Counted from the stretch's first letter, positions 1 through 8,760 are shown. The stretch: 64,000 nucleotides of DNA from Azomonas macrocytogenes (GCF_014191985.1 NZ_JACHXI010000002.1:1-64000); one strand, 5' to 3'. Numbers and translations are program-made. The notes: generated from the letters alone by a model not told the origin.

Positions 1-135
1 GTGTCCTTCCTGGGCAAGAATCTGAACGACAAGTCCTATGCCTCGGCGATGGCCTCCGGTGGCAATTACATCTACCGCTTCGTGCCGCGCGACGACGAAC
101 GCTACTTCGGCGTACAGGCACATTTCGATTTCTGA
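1..135 (+). CDS. TonB-dependent receptor, C-terminal end only
   Basis: Frame 1 is open from the window edge and stops at 133-135. The 44 visible residues contain LGKNLNDKSY, typical of the penultimate strands of TonB-dependent receptors (GKNLTDKKY-like), and end in an aromatic residue within AHFDF, the usual outer-membrane beta-barrel C-terminus. The family imports siderophores, cobalamin and other large solutes across the outer membrane with TonB energy. The aldo/keto reductase and SsuA-like protein that follow on the same strand suggest an organosulfur or iron uptake unit, but the substrate cannot be read from this end. The GTG at position 1 is internal, not a start. Confidence 0.8.
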   Translation: MSFLGKNLNDKSYASAMASGGNYIYRFVPRDDERYFGVQAHFDF

Positions 136-234
136 TTCGCAATCAACCACCCCGCCGCCCGACCGGGATGCAACGGTCGGATGACCGCTTCAGCAGCAAG
201 GATATCCCGTTGAAGGCGGCGACAGGCTGGAACC

Positions 235-297
235 GTAGGGCAGGTACAACCCACCCTATTGGTCCATGACATCAACGGCGGGTTGCACCCGCCCTAC
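235..297. repeat. Imperfect inverted repeat between receptor and reductase genes
   Basis: Two 19-base arms, 235-253 and 279-297, are reverse complements with three mismatches. The right arm lies within a perfect small hairpin, 277-283 pairing with 287-293 around a 3-base loop. The arms read GTAGGGCAGGTACAACCC and its near complement. This looks like a dispersed extragenic palindrome of the REP or small MITE kind, or a folded structure that separates the receptor transcript from the next gene. Copy number in the genome cannot be judged here. Confidence 0.6.
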
Positions 298-317
298 CAC
301 ACCGAACAAGGATCTCC

Positions 318-1370
318 ATGACCTATCTCGCCGCACCGCAACGCTACGAGCGCATTCCCTACCGCCGCGTCGGCCGCAGTGGCCTGGTGCTGCCGGCCCT
401 GTCCCTGGGCTTGTGGCACAACTTCGGCGACGCCACCCCTATCGACACCCAGCGCGCCCTGCTGCGCACCGCGTTCGACCTGGGCATCAATCACTTCGAC
501 CTGGCCAATAACTACGGGCCGCCCTATGGCAGCGCGGAAATCAACTTCGGCCGCCTGCTGCGCGAGGATTTTCGCGCCTACCGCGACGAGCTGATCCTCT
601 CCACCAAGGCTGGCTGGGACATGTGGCCCGGACCCTACGGCCAGGGCGGCGGTTCACGCAAATATATCCTCGCCAGCCTCGACCAGAGCCTCAGGCGCAT
701 GGGTGTCGATTACGTGGATATCTTCTATTCGCACCGTTTCGATCCCGATACGCCGCTGGAGGAAACCGCTGGCGCACTGGCCGATAGCGTGCGTCAGGGC
801 AAAGCGCTGTATGTGGGTATTTCCTCCTCTTATACGGCGGGCAAGACTCACGAGATCGCCGCTCTGTTGCGCGAACAGCGGGTGCCGCTGTTGATCCACC
901 AGCCGGCCTACAACCTGTTCAACCGCTGGATCGAGAGAGATCTGCTAGATGCCACCGAAGCCGAGGGTACCGGGGTGATCGCCTTCACGCCCCTGGCCCA
1001 GGGGTTGCTCACCGACAAGTACCTGAACGGCATCCCTGTCGATGCGAGAGTCAACCGGCCCGGCGGCACTTCGCTGCGCCCGGAACATCTGGCCGAGGCC
1101 AATATCGAGCGGGCCCGGGCGCTGACCGAAATCGCCCAACGCCGAGGCCAGAGTCTGGCCCAGCTGGCCCTGGCCTGGACCCTGCGCGATGCCCGGGTCA
1201 CTTCGGCGCTGATCGGTGCCAGCCGCCCCGAGCAGATCATCGAGAACGTTGCGGCGCTGGACAAGCTGACCTTCACGGCCGAGGAGCTGGCGCAGATCGA
1301 CCGCCATGCCGCCAAAAGCGGTATCAGCCTCTTGGATAAACCTTCGATCGACTGGCAGGAGCACACATGA
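318..1370 (+). CDS. Aldo/keto reductase, YghZ/MgrA type
   Basis: A 350-residue NADPH-dependent aldo/keto reductase of the AKR14 (YghZ, glyceraldehyde 3-phosphate/methylglyoxal reductase) branch. The catalytic tetrad of the fold is visible as D61, Y66, K97 and H139, in the contexts FDLANNYG, STKAG and YSHRFD; the C-terminal GASRPEQ loop is the usual NADPH-binding segment. Length is normal. ATG is preceded by AAGGA at suitable spacing. The stop overlaps the ATG of the following SsuA-like binding protein by four bases (ATGA), so the two are translationally coupled. The link to a sulfonate-type binding protein suggests it reduces an aldehyde or ketone released from an organosulfur compound; that role is inference. 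Confidence 0.9.
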   Translation: MTYLAAPQRYERIPYRRVGRSGLVLPALSLGLWHNFGDATPIDTQRALLRTAFDLGINHFDLANNYGPPYGSAEINFGRLLREDFRAYRDELILSTKAGWDMWPGPYGQGGGSRKYILASLDQSLRRMGVDYVDIFYSHRFDPDTPLEETAGALADSVRQGKALYVGISSSYTAGKTHEIAALLREQRVPLLIHQPAYNLFNRWIERDLLDATEAEGTGVIAFTPLAQGLLTDKYLNGIPVDARVNRPGGTSLRPEHLAEANIERARALTEIAQRRGQSLAQLALAWTLRDARVTSALIGASRPEQIIENVAALDKLTFTAEELAQIDRHAAKSGISLLDKPSIDWQEHT

Positions 1371-2299
1371 AAATTATTCGACTCGCCGCAGCCGTGCTGG
1401 GGTTGCTGGCTTGCGCTCAGGCGGCACTGGCAGACCCGACAGTCTTGCGCATCGGCTACCAGAAGGGTTCGAGTGGCCTCGTGCTGGCCAAGGAACACCA
1501 ACTGTTGGAAAAGCGCTTTCCGCAGACGCGCGTCCAGTGGATCGAGTTCCCCGCCGGCCCGCAGATGCTCGAAGCGCTGAATATCGGCAGCCTGGACATC
1601 GGTTACACGGGTGATATTCCGCCGTTGTTCGCCCAGGCCGCCGGCGCCGACCTGCTGTACATCGGCACCGAGCCGGCCAACCCCAAGGCCGAGGCGATTC
1701 TGGTCGCGCCAGATAGCCCAATCCACAAAATCGCCGAACTCAAGGGCCGCAAAGTGGCTCTGCAGAAGGGCTCCAGCGCGCACAATCTGCTGCTGCGTGT
1801 ATTGGCCAAGGTTGGGCTGAATATCAAGGACATTCAGCCGGTCTATCTTGCCCCAGCTGATGCTCGCGCCGCCTTCGAAAGCGGCAGTGTAGATGCCTGG
1901 GCGATCTGGGATCCCTATTATTCCGCTGTCGAGCTGGAAGGACGTGCACGACTGCTGACCAACGGCGAGGGACCGGGATTGGTCGGCCCCTTCTATCTGG
2001 GCACACGTCCCTACGTACAAACCAATCCGGACTTCATCCTGGCCGTGCTCGACGAACTGGGTCATGCCCGGGCCCTGATCTATAACGACCGAGCCAACAG
2101 CATCCGCCTGCTCGCCACCGTCATGGAATTGCCGGAGACAGTAATCGAGCGGACGTTCACCCATCTCGCGCCACTTTTACCTATCCTGCCGCTGACCGAT
2201 GAAATCATCACCGCCCAGCAGCGCACCGCCGATCTGTTTTTAGAAAACCGTCTGCTGCCCAGACGGCCGAACGTCGCGGCTGCCGTCTGGCGGTATTGA
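1367..2299 (+). CDS. SsuA-like periplasmic substrate-binding protein
   Basis: A 310-residue ABC-importer binding protein of the nitrate/sulfonate/taurine (SsuA/TauA, NMT1-like) group. Residues 1-22 form a Sec signal peptide ending near ALADP. The mature start LRIGYQKGSS, then LEALNIGSLDIGYTGD and the hinge region DAWAIWDPY, match SsuA-type proteins that bind aliphatic sulfonates. It overlaps the aldo/keto reductase stop by four bases, so the genes are coupled. No permease or ATPase follows; the next genes are a transposase relic and a regulator on the other strand. It is closest in motif layout to the protein encoded at 61123 in this same window. The ligand is unknown. Confidence 0.9.
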   Translation: MKIIRLAAAVLGLLACAQAALADPTVLRIGYQKGSSGLVLAKEHQLLEKRFPQTRVQWIEFPAGPQMLEALNIGSLDIGYTGDIPPLFAQAAGADLLYIGTEPANPKAEAILVAPDSPIHKIAELKGRKVALQKGSSAHNLLLRVLAKVGLNIKDIQPVYLAPADARAAFESGSVDAWAIWDPYYSAVELEGRARLLTNGEGPGLVGPFYLGTRPYVQTNPDFILAVLDELGHARALIYNDRANSIRLLATVMELPETVIERTFTHLAPLLPILPLTDEIITAQQRTADLFLENRLLPRRPNVAAAVWRY

Positions 2300-2363
2300 G
2301 CTCGAAGCCACATTGCGATTTATTCCGTTTCGTGAGCAGATCCCTTTATTCGCCTGAGACCCC

Positions 2364-2540
2364 AAAAAGACAGCGCACGTCTGGGAGCAGCAGCGTTCCG
2401 ACGTCCTTCGCCAGCGTAGCGCCTGGTTCGACGTCCAGCTTGATCTCGATCCCGAGAAGCGGGTCTGCATCAACGAGACCGCGGCATCCACGAAGATGGT
2501 GCGATTGCACGGACGGGCCGGGCGCTTGCCTAGCGCTTTC
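2364..2540 (+). pseudogene. IS630-family transposase fragment
   Basis: In the frame starting AAA AAG ACA, about 58 residues can be read that resemble the middle of IS630-type DDE transposases: KTAHVWEQQRSDVL, then AWFDVQLDLDPEKRVCINET and ASTKMVRLHGRAGR. Family members normally have IDET here, the second catalytic aspartate; in this copy it is INET, so a catalytic residue is lost. There is no start codon, no N- or C-terminal remainder and no recognisable terminal repeat. The fragment runs into the 3' end of the LuxR-type gene on the other strand. Confidence 0.7.
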
Positions 2541-2542
2541 TT

Positions 2543-3634
2543 TCACCGGTTCAGCCGGGCGAACAGCCCGGCCAGCTCCACTTGGCGTGCGGTATCGGTC
2601 TTGCGAAACAGTCCCCGCAAATGAGTGCGCACGGTATTGATGGAGATCCCCAACCGCGCGGCACATTCGTCTGGCATATAGCCCAGGGCGACCAGCTCGG
2701 CCAGACGGGTTTCAGCCGGGGTCAGTTGGAAAAGCTCTGCCAGAAGCTGCGAGCGTGGCTGGTTTTCCAACAGGGCAACCAGTACCAGTGGCTGCTGGAA
2801 GCTCAGATTGAAGCGCGCTTCGGCATTGACCGGCGTGACTAGCAGCTCGCGCTGTATGGTGCCTGCCAGACGAATCCAACTGGCTCTGGTTGGGCCTTGC
2901 TTACCACTGGCGATCAGAAGCATGTTGCTCAGCGGACCAGCAGAATGGCGTGCGGTCAGGCGGTTCTGGTGCAGATACAGCGTAAAGCCCGGCTCGCGTA
3001 AGCGTTGCTCAGCCGCCTGATTGCAGAAGAACAATTGCCCACGGCCATTTACCAGCCAGAGTGGTGTCCGGTGCTGGTTCAGCAGCAGGTCACGTTTGTC
3101 AATCTCCAGATTCAATTGCTGGACACGCTCGAACAGTCGTCCGGCCATCGTCAGATGCTTCGCCAGGCGATAGAGAAGCTGCTGTTGTTGCTCTTTGGGA
3201 GATTGGCCATCGTAGGCGGATACCAAGGACAGGTAGGATCCGCTGCCATTGTGTTCGTACAGCTTTACACAGGAAATTTCTCCCATGTTGAACACACGCA
3301 GAAAGTCCTGATAAAAACAGTCTTGCCTGATTTTCTGGCGGCCGTATTCATTGACATCGTGATACCAACAGCCGGCAGATCTCGATTCCATAAAACGCCG
3401 GGTGGGATCGAGTGTTGTGTAATAAGCGTTATAGGGCGCGATACCGTCCGCAGGGAACATGCCGACATCTACGATACGAGGTGTTTCGTTGCTTTGGCGA
3501 TTCCAAAAGATGAGATTGGCATGTAGGCGGCCGGAGGCAGGAATCAATTTAACCAGCAACCGTGACCAAGCTGTTTCATCCAATATGCATTCATAAGTAA
3601 GTGCGGTTAGTTCGTCGTATATATCCTTGTTCAA
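2543..3634 (-). CDS. LuxR-type transcriptional regulator
   Basis: A 363-residue protein. The last 65 residues form a LuxR-type helix-turn-helix: FQLTPAETRLAELVALG, then DECAARLGISINTVRTHL and a final GLFRK-ARQVELA helix. The N-terminal 290 residues carry no receiver or autoinducer-binding signature that I recognise. They contain a stretch with WLVNGRGQLFFCNQAAEQRL, reminiscent of a PAS-like sensor around residues 195-240. The frame opens at a TTG with only a weak GGA upstream, so the exact start is uncertain. It converges on the SsuA-like gene and may or may not regulate it. Confidence 0.85.
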   Translation of the reverse strand: MNKDIYDELTALTYECILDETAWSRLLVKLIPASGRLHANLIFWNRQSNETPRIVDVGMFPADGIAPYNAYYTTLDPTRRFMESRSAGCWYHDVNEYGRQKIRQDCFYQDFLRVFNMGEISCVKLYEHNGSGSYLSLVSAYDGQSPKEQQQQLLYRLAKHLTMAGRLFERVQQLNLEIDKRDLLLNQHRTPLWLVNGRGQLFFCNQAAEQRLREPGFTLYLHQNRLTARHSAGPLSNMLLIASGKQGPTRASWIRLAGTIQRELLVTPVNAEARFNLSFQQPLVLVALLENQPRSQLLAELFQLTPAETRLAELVALGYMPDECAARLGISINTVRTHLRGLFRKTDTARQVELAGLFARLNR

Positions 3635-3767
3635 ATGCTTCGTTCCATGGTGTTTTCCCCCTAAACCTAGTCTTGGTAAACAAGGCCAGATACACGGCTA
3701 AACTCACGAATACTGTGTTACAAGCGCACAGCCAGAGGCTATTGCATGGCCTGCGATAGCTGTGTCG

Positions 3768-3884
3768 TTAGTTAGAGCTTAGCTCTACCACGCTGAAAAA
3801 CAGCAACTCGCGCAGATATTGGCGCTGACGGTGCTGCTCGAACACCTCGTCTATCCACTGTGTCGGTAGCGCTCGATCCAGATT
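3768..3884 (-). pseudogene. IS4-family transposase N-terminal fragment
   Basis: Reading the minus strand gives 38 residues, NLDRALPTQWIDEVFEQHRQ followed by RQYLRELLFFSVVELSS, and a stop. This matches the N-terminal region of a group of IS4-like transposases whose proteins read ALP-QWLDELFE-H-RQYTRELLFSTVVELMS. The remainder of the gene is gone and no inverted repeat is visible. It lies in an AT-rich stretch upstream of the GH5 hydrolase. Confidence 0.65.
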
Positions 3885-4383
3885 TCCTTGTTTCCGTTTT
3901 CTTGAATCCACCCAAGCTTACAAAAATAAAATTCTCTTGAAGACGTTGAAAGACATCCCCCCAAGTGCCTTAAAAATGACATCAAAGCGTCATTAATCCG
4001 AGTCTTTGGCAATTGGTCAGCATCGGCTCTACGAAGCGTATTTTCGTATAGCCAGACTTATTGTGATTACTCAAAGCAGCATCCGGATTTGGCTTTCCAG
4101 GTGATCGAATTATCCTTTTTTCGATCAATTTATATTCATTTCTAGCTGGAAAATCCTGAAATGTCTGCTTTGCTCTGTATGGAAATGCCTGAAAGCTTGC
4201 TGTAACCAGGGTTAGTTTCCCGAGTATGAAAATCGGAATTACCTATGGATTCCCTGGAGATCCGTCTGTTTTCTTTTTACCGTTCGTCGGATTTAGCAGA
4301 CTGTTTTGACGGTATTTTGACGTTAAAACTTCGACCATGAAAGGATTTAAATCAACAGCCTAATGAAATGTCAAGGAGCCATC

Positions 4384-4431
4384 ATGGCGAGTAGACATCT
4401 TGGCAGTAGTCATCGTTCGTGGAAGATTTGA
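4384..4431 (+). CDS. Possible 15-codon small ORF with strong RBS
   Basis: ATG at 4384 is preceded by AAGGAG (4373-4378) at five-base spacing, an unusually good ribosome binding site in an otherwise gene-free region. The product MASRHLGSSHRSWKI is not recognised. It could be a leader peptide or the stub of a lost gene. Its stop overlaps the -35 hexamer of the candidate GH5 promoter. Confidence 0.2.
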   Translation: MASRHLGSSHRSWKI

Positions 4432-4456
4432 CAAAATACTGACGCCAGAATAATTC
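4428..4456 (+). promoter_or_regulatory. Sigma70-like promoter upstream of GH5 gene
   Basis: TTGACA (4428-4433) and TAATTC (4451-4456) are separated by exactly 17 bases. The -35 is a perfect consensus and the -10 matches four of six. It would give a leader of about 200 bases before the hydrolase ATG at 4662. Confidence 0.45.
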
Positions 4457-4661
4457 ACTATTTTAGCCGCAGCATTTATAAAGCGCCTTCATGCACAACG
4501 ATTTATCCCGAACCACAAGCTTCTAGTTCGGAATAGACGGTACTGCTATCTGGTTGCTTGATTTGCTGTGACTTCATGGACGACGTATTAAAGCAAATCG
4601 ATGCTCCCGACTTTTTAAAAGGCAAATCGCCCTTTGTTGTATTAAGTTCTGGAGAAATCGA

Positions 4662-6044
4662 ATGTACATTCATGCCTTTGCGGGTGTTCGTAAACTATTT
4701 TTCATTTCTGTAATACTGATAGTAGTTTTGAGTGGTTACTCTATTGATGCTCGAGCTGCTACGGCCTATATCAATGGCGTCACCGATTCGGATTGGCTGA
4801 AAGGGATTGGGAGGCAGTCGGCAAGTTTCTTGATTTCATCAACGGCCTCGACCCAAGCGGCATTCGTACCGGGAGTTTCGGTTAAATTCACTGATAACCA
4901 AGTGCGCAAGATTACTCAGGTTGCCGTTGCCGGAAACAATCTGAAGGTTTATGTCGAAGGTGCCTTGCTCGACAGCAACACGGTGGGCCATCCTCATGCT
5001 GTCAATACCACGACCAGTCCCACCTCCTCTACCCCGGCGCCAGCACCTGAGCCAACACCGACACCGCCCCCTGTTGTCACCCCGATCAATCTGGTGGGGA
5101 TCAATCTTTCCGCTGCCGGCTTTAGTGGAACGACTGTTCCGGGGGTATATAACACTGACTATACCTATCCAGCTGAATCGTATTACAAGAAGTATGCGGA
5201 CATGGGCCTGAAACTGGTTCGCCTGTTCTTCCTCTGGGAGCGTATCCAGCCGACGCTCAATACCGAACTGCAAAGTGCCGAGCTGGCGCGCCTCATGCAG
5301 AGTCTGGATTATGCGCAGAAGTACGGGGTGAAGGTGATCCTGGACGTACATAACTACTACCGTTACTACGATAAGCAGATCGCTTCCAGCAACGTACCGA
5401 TCAGCGCCTTCGCCAATCTCTGGCAGCGTATTGCCCAAAAGGTGGTCAACCATCCGGCTGTCTATGGCTATGGTCTGATGAACGAGCCGCACGATACCAA
5501 TGGCTATTGGCCGCAGGCTGCCCTGGCTGCTGCGAAAGCGGTTCGTACGGTGGACACGAATCGCTGGATTTTCGTCGCCGGCGATCGCTGGTCAAGCGCC
5601 TACCATTGGCCTGATTTCAACAGCCAACTGATTGCAGATCCCTGGATGCGCGATCCCAACAACAAGCTGGTGTACGAAGCGCACATGTACATCGACAAGG
5701 ATTTTTCCGGTAACTACTTCGATCGCTCCGAGACGTTCGATCCGATGCTTGGAGTGAATCGCGTCAAACCCTTTGTAGAGTGGCTGAAGCAGAACAAGCT
5801 GCGTGGCTTCCTGGGGGAGCACGGCGTACCGGATTACTCAACGTCGGCAATGGTGTCCATGGATAATCTGCTGAAGTATCTCGGCGAGAATTGCATCCCG
5901 ATGACCTATTGGGCTGCCGGTCCATGGTGGGTTAATTACTCACTGTCGCTGGATGTGGAAAGCGGTGCTGCTCGTCCGCAGTTGCCGATTCTGAGGAAGT
6001 ATGCCGGCAATACCGCCTGCTCGATCATTGGCCCAACCAGCTGA
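4662..6044 (+). CDS. Secreted GH5-type glycoside hydrolase with N-terminal domain
   Basis: A 460-residue protein. Residues 1-33 are an N-terminal signal sequence with a long hydrophobic core. Residues about 34-114 form a small domain (TAYINGVTDSDWLKGIGRQS...) that I do not recognise. Residues about 115-141 are a Pro/Thr/Ser linker. From about 142 follows a TIM-barrel cellulase-fold domain: LKLVRLFFLWERIQP, VILDVHNYYRYY, the acid/base in MNEPH (E275), YEAHMY (H341) and the nucleophile in GFLGEHGVP (E386). GH5 enzymes hydrolyse beta-1,4-linked polysaccharides with retention. ATG follows GGAGA. The gene stands alone between transposase relics, so the natural substrate, whether own exopolysaccharide or plant material, is open. 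Confidence 0.88.
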   Translation: MYIHAFAGVRKLFFISVILIVVLSGYSIDARAATAYINGVTDSDWLKGIGRQSASFLISSTASTQAAFVPGVSVKFTDNQVRKITQVAVAGNNLKVYVEGALLDSNTVGHPHAVNTTTSPTSSTPAPAPEPTPTPPPVVTPINLVGINLSAAGFSGTTVPGVYNTDYTYPAESYYKKYADMGLKLVRLFFLWERIQPTLNTELQSAELARLMQSLDYAQKYGVKVILDVHNYYRYYDKQIASSNVPISAFANLWQRIAQKVVNHPAVYGYGLMNEPHDTNGYWPQAALAAAKAVRTVDTNRWIFVAGDRWSSAYHWPDFNSQLIADPWMRDPNNKLVYEAHMYIDKDFSGNYFDRSETFDPMLGVNRVKPFVEWLKQNKLRGFLGEHGVPDYSTSAMVSMDNLLKYLGENCIPMTYWAAGPWWVNYSLSLDVESGAARPQLPILRKYAGNTACSIIGPTS

Positions 6045-6072
6045 TACTTAATTAGTCGCACCAGTCAGAAAC

Positions 6073-6315
6073 GGACCTTTAGAGAAAAATTTCCTGCAGC
6101 AATGGTTCGACTTTGCCAATCAAACCCTGGGGGAAGCGCTCTGCGACACGCATCTGTATCGGGAATTTGCTCAATTGGCCATTGATGATCGGTCGCCGGA
6201 TGCGGTGACGATCCTGAGATTCCGCCATCTGCTGAAGCGGCATGATCTAGCCACCGAGCCTCTGGCGACGGTCAACAAAGAACTGCAGCGTCTGGCAACT
6301 GGCATTCAAGGGTAG
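6073..6315 (+). pseudogene. IS5-family transposase N-terminal fragment
   Basis: An open frame of 80 residues without a start reads FLQQWFDFANQTLGEALCDT, then AVTILRFRHLLKRHDLA and KELQRLATG before a TAG. This is the conserved N-terminal region of IS5-group transposases (ILRFRHLLE-H-L). The DDE catalytic core is absent. It lies directly between the GH5 gene and the antiporter, and with the IS630, IS4 and IS66 pieces shows repeated insertion and decay here. Confidence 0.75.
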
Positions 6316-6545
6316 TGTCAACTCATCGCCTGCGCAGCAGTTCTATTCCTTGGCCGGATAATTCGGGGGCTACGGCTTCTTCGGGCTTACTCTGCCTCTT
6401 ATTGCGCCAGATCCCGCGGAGGTTATGCTGGATGAAGCTGACGCTAAGCGATTCTTGCATTCCATCTAAAACTCTTCTTCCCGCAACTATAGCGACAAGC
6501 TGGCAAAATCCGCAGGTTCATCGATCGGTAGCCTGCGGAGACTTC

Positions 6546-8198
6546 ATGGAAGCTGTTTCACTCATTCTGGTCATGCTCGTAGTCGTCCTGGCCAGCAGTA
6601 TGTTGTCACGTATGTTGCCGGCTAGCCTGCCGGTAACTTTACCATTATTGCAGATCATCCTGGGTGCGGTTGTCGGTCTGGTATCGGACTGGCGACTGCA
6701 GTTGGATCCGCAAATATTCTTTCTCTTGTTTCTACCTCCCTTGCTATTTCTCGATGGCTGGCGGATTCCCAAGGAGTGCTTGGCCCACGAACGAGGTCTT
6801 GTGATGGGATTGGCGGTTGGATTGGTGGTGTTCACAGTATTGGGTGCTGGCTATTTTATTCATTGGCTGCTACCAGTCATTCCGTTGGGAGTGGCATTTG
6901 CCCTAGCGGCAGTAATCTCACCCACTGATCCGGTCGCGGTCTCGGCAATTGCCGCGCGGGTACCCGTACCGAAACGGTTGATGAATATTCTGGAAGGGGA
7001 GTCGCTGCTCAACGATGCCTCGGGGCTGGTCTGCCTACGCTTCGCTGTAGCCGCAGTGCTTACCGGTAATTTCGCCTTGTCGGAGGCGTTGCTGGATTTC
7101 TTCCACCTAGCGCTGGGAGGGATCATCATAGGCGCCCTTATTGCTTGGTTTATTAGTTTTGCCAAGCTCTGGGTCAGTAAGCATTTTGGCGAAGATACGG
7201 CAGCACAGATTCTGATCAGTTTATTACTGCCGTTCATGGCCTATCTGGCTGCCGAGCATTTTCATTGTTCGGGCATTCTGGCGGCAGTAGCAGCCGGTTT
7301 CGTCATGAGTCGTACAGAGTTGTCGGGTCAAGTGATGGCCATTACCCGATTGCAGCGGCAGTCCATTTGGGACACTTTGAAATACGCGCTGAATGGGCTG
7401 ATGTTCGTACTGCTCGGCGAACAGTTACCAACCATAATTGGCCAGGTCGGGGCATTGGACGATCTGGGTACTTTGTTGGATCTGCTGGGCTGCGTCTTGC
7501 TGATTAATCTGGCGCTGTTGGTACTGCGCTTTATCTGGGTGCTGATGTCGCTGCGTTTTACGCTGTTTGCCGGTAACGATGCCAAGCATTTCACGTGGTT
7601 CAAGGCCGCTCGCATTTCGCTGGCTATGTCGGTTGCTGGGGTGCGCGGGGCAATCAGTCTAGCCGGAATCATGACCCTGCCGCTTTATATCAGCCTCGGT
7701 TATCCGTTCCCTGCCCGAGATCTGGCAGTGTTCCTGGCCACCGGTGTCATTATCATGTCCTTGGTGTTGGCTGGTATGTTGCTACCATGGCTAGTCAAAA
7801 ACCTGCTGCTTCCTCATGAGTTAGAGGCGGACACTCGCGAAGAACGGGCACTCGATCAGGCTGCAGAGGCGGCGATCCAGGCGATCGAAAAGGAGCTACA
7901 CAAGGTTTTGCATGCAAGCGCAAGAGAAAACAGCTCGGATGTCACCAGCACTTATATGGAAATAGCAGCGCGCGTCACCGATAGCTATCGGGAGCGCATT
8001 GAGGGACACGCTGCCCCACTGGAAACGCAGCAGATGGCGTTAGCCTCCGCTGAAATCGAACGAAAGCTCCTGCTGATTGGCCTGCACGCCGAGCGTAATG
8101 AGTTATTCCGACTCGCCCGCACCAAACGTCTGGGGGAACTGCAGACCCGCAAACTGGTTCGCCGGATTGATCTGATCGAGGCGCAGTATTTACATTGA
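6546..8198 (+). CDS. CPA1-family Na+/H+ antiporter
   Basis: Start chosen at ATG 6546, preceded by GCGGAG; the frame is open further upstream but that part overlaps sequence next to the IS5 relic. The 550-residue protein has about 11-12 hydrophobic segments up to residue 420. It carries the CPA1 signature around SPTDPVAVSAI and then EGESLLNDASGLV, the paired acidic ND site that binds Na+ and H+ in NhaP-like exchangers. GVRGAISLAG is the later family motif. The C-terminal 130 residues are a charged cytoplasmic helical tail. It exchanges Na+ (or K+) for H+ across the inner membrane for pH and salt homeostasis. It is monocistronic as far as can be seen. Confidence 0.92.
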   Translation: MEAVSLILVMLVVVLASSMLSRMLPASLPVTLPLLQIILGAVVGLVSDWRLQLDPQIFFLLFLPPLLFLDGWRIPKECLAHERGLVMGLAVGLVVFTVLGAGYFIHWLLPVIPLGVAFALAAVISPTDPVAVSAIAARVPVPKRLMNILEGESLLNDASGLVCLRFAVAAVLTGNFALSEALLDFFHLALGGIIIGALIAWFISFAKLWVSKHFGEDTAAQILISLLLPFMAYLAAEHFHCSGILAAVAAGFVMSRTELSGQVMAITRLQRQSIWDTLKYALNGLMFVLLGEQLPTIIGQVGALDDLGTLLDLLGCVLLINLALLVLRFIWVLMSLRFTLFAGNDAKHFTWFKAARISLAMSVAGVRGAISLAGIMTLPLYISLGYPFPARDLAVFLATGVIIMSLVLAGMLLPWLVKNLLLPHELEADTREERALDQAAEAAIQAIEKELHKVLHASARENSSDVTSTYMEIAARVTDSYRERIEGHAAPLETQQMALASAEIERKLLLIGLHAERNELFRLARTKRLGELQTRKLVRRIDLIEAQYLH

Positions 8199-8335
8199 TT
8201 GATCGGCTCTGTCGTAATAAGCGCTACCTGTCAATCTGGCGGCCTATACAGGAACGGTCGCCCTCCCCCTTATGCCTCACCGAGTCCTCGAGAGTACTGT
8301 CACGTTGTTGATGTGTAGCCGAACGAAAACAGGGC

Positions 8336-8760
8336 TCACGAGGATGATGGTAAGCGGCTGGGAACGTAGGCCCAGACGTAGGCGTGCCGCAGTGCGTCGA
8401 CCAGTGGTTGCAGTTGTACGCCGCAGCGACCGACCCACTGCGCCAGGGACGAGCGCGGGATGGCGAAACCGGTCCGGCCGAAGATCTTTTCCTGCCGGTA
8501 CAGAGGCAAATGGTCGGCGAACTTGGCCACCATGACCCGGTCCAGCAACCCTACGGTCGGGATGCCCTTGTCGATCACCTAGACCGGAACCGGCGCCTGG
8601 GTCAAGGTTTCGCATCGCTCGCAGACCTACTTGCCGTGGACATGCCGCTCCACCGTGAAGACGCCCGGGGTGTAGAGCTTTTCGCTGACATCCTTGCCGA
8701 TGCGCTTGAGCTGGCAGCCACAGGCGCACTGCGTGTTGTCCGGCTCGCAATGGATCAGCG
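8336..8760 (-). pseudogene. IS66-family transposase (TnpC) fragment with two stops
   Basis: The minus strand reads EPDNTQCACGCQLKRIGKDV, SEKLYTPGVFTVERHVHGK, stop, VCERCETLTQAPVPV, stop, then VIDKGIPTVGLLDRVMVAK and FADHLPLYRQEKIFGRTGF. This is the zinc-finger and central region of IS66 TnpC; normal members read KLDYTPGV, K(W)VC and PV-A-VIDKG. One codon is missing after KL and two sense codons have become stops. Both ends are truncated. The upstream end abuts, and apparently truncates, the 3' end of the oxidoreductase gene at 8755. Confidence 0.82.

Larger units (their letters stand above)
3885..4661. other. AT-rich intergenic region upstream of the GH5 gene
   Basis: Apart from the small features listed separately (a possible 15-codon ORF and a sigma70-like promoter), I see no gene in this stretch. 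It is markedly poorer in GC than the sulfur-gene blocks on either side and borders a transposase relic, which fits an insertion or degraded DNA. The GH5 gene would have a leader of about 200 bases if the promoter at 4428-4456 is used. Confidence 0.5.

Noticed and set aside
908-2164. 418-codon minus-strand open frame opposite the reductase and binding protein
   Set aside because: Shadow frame spanning two well-supported plus-strand genes; no ribosome site or motif.
8272-8335. Continuation of the IS66 transposase toward 8272
   Set aside because: The translation in the IS66 frame loses similarity after about VSRLPSSS, and no terminal repeat is seen, so the feature was ended at 8336.
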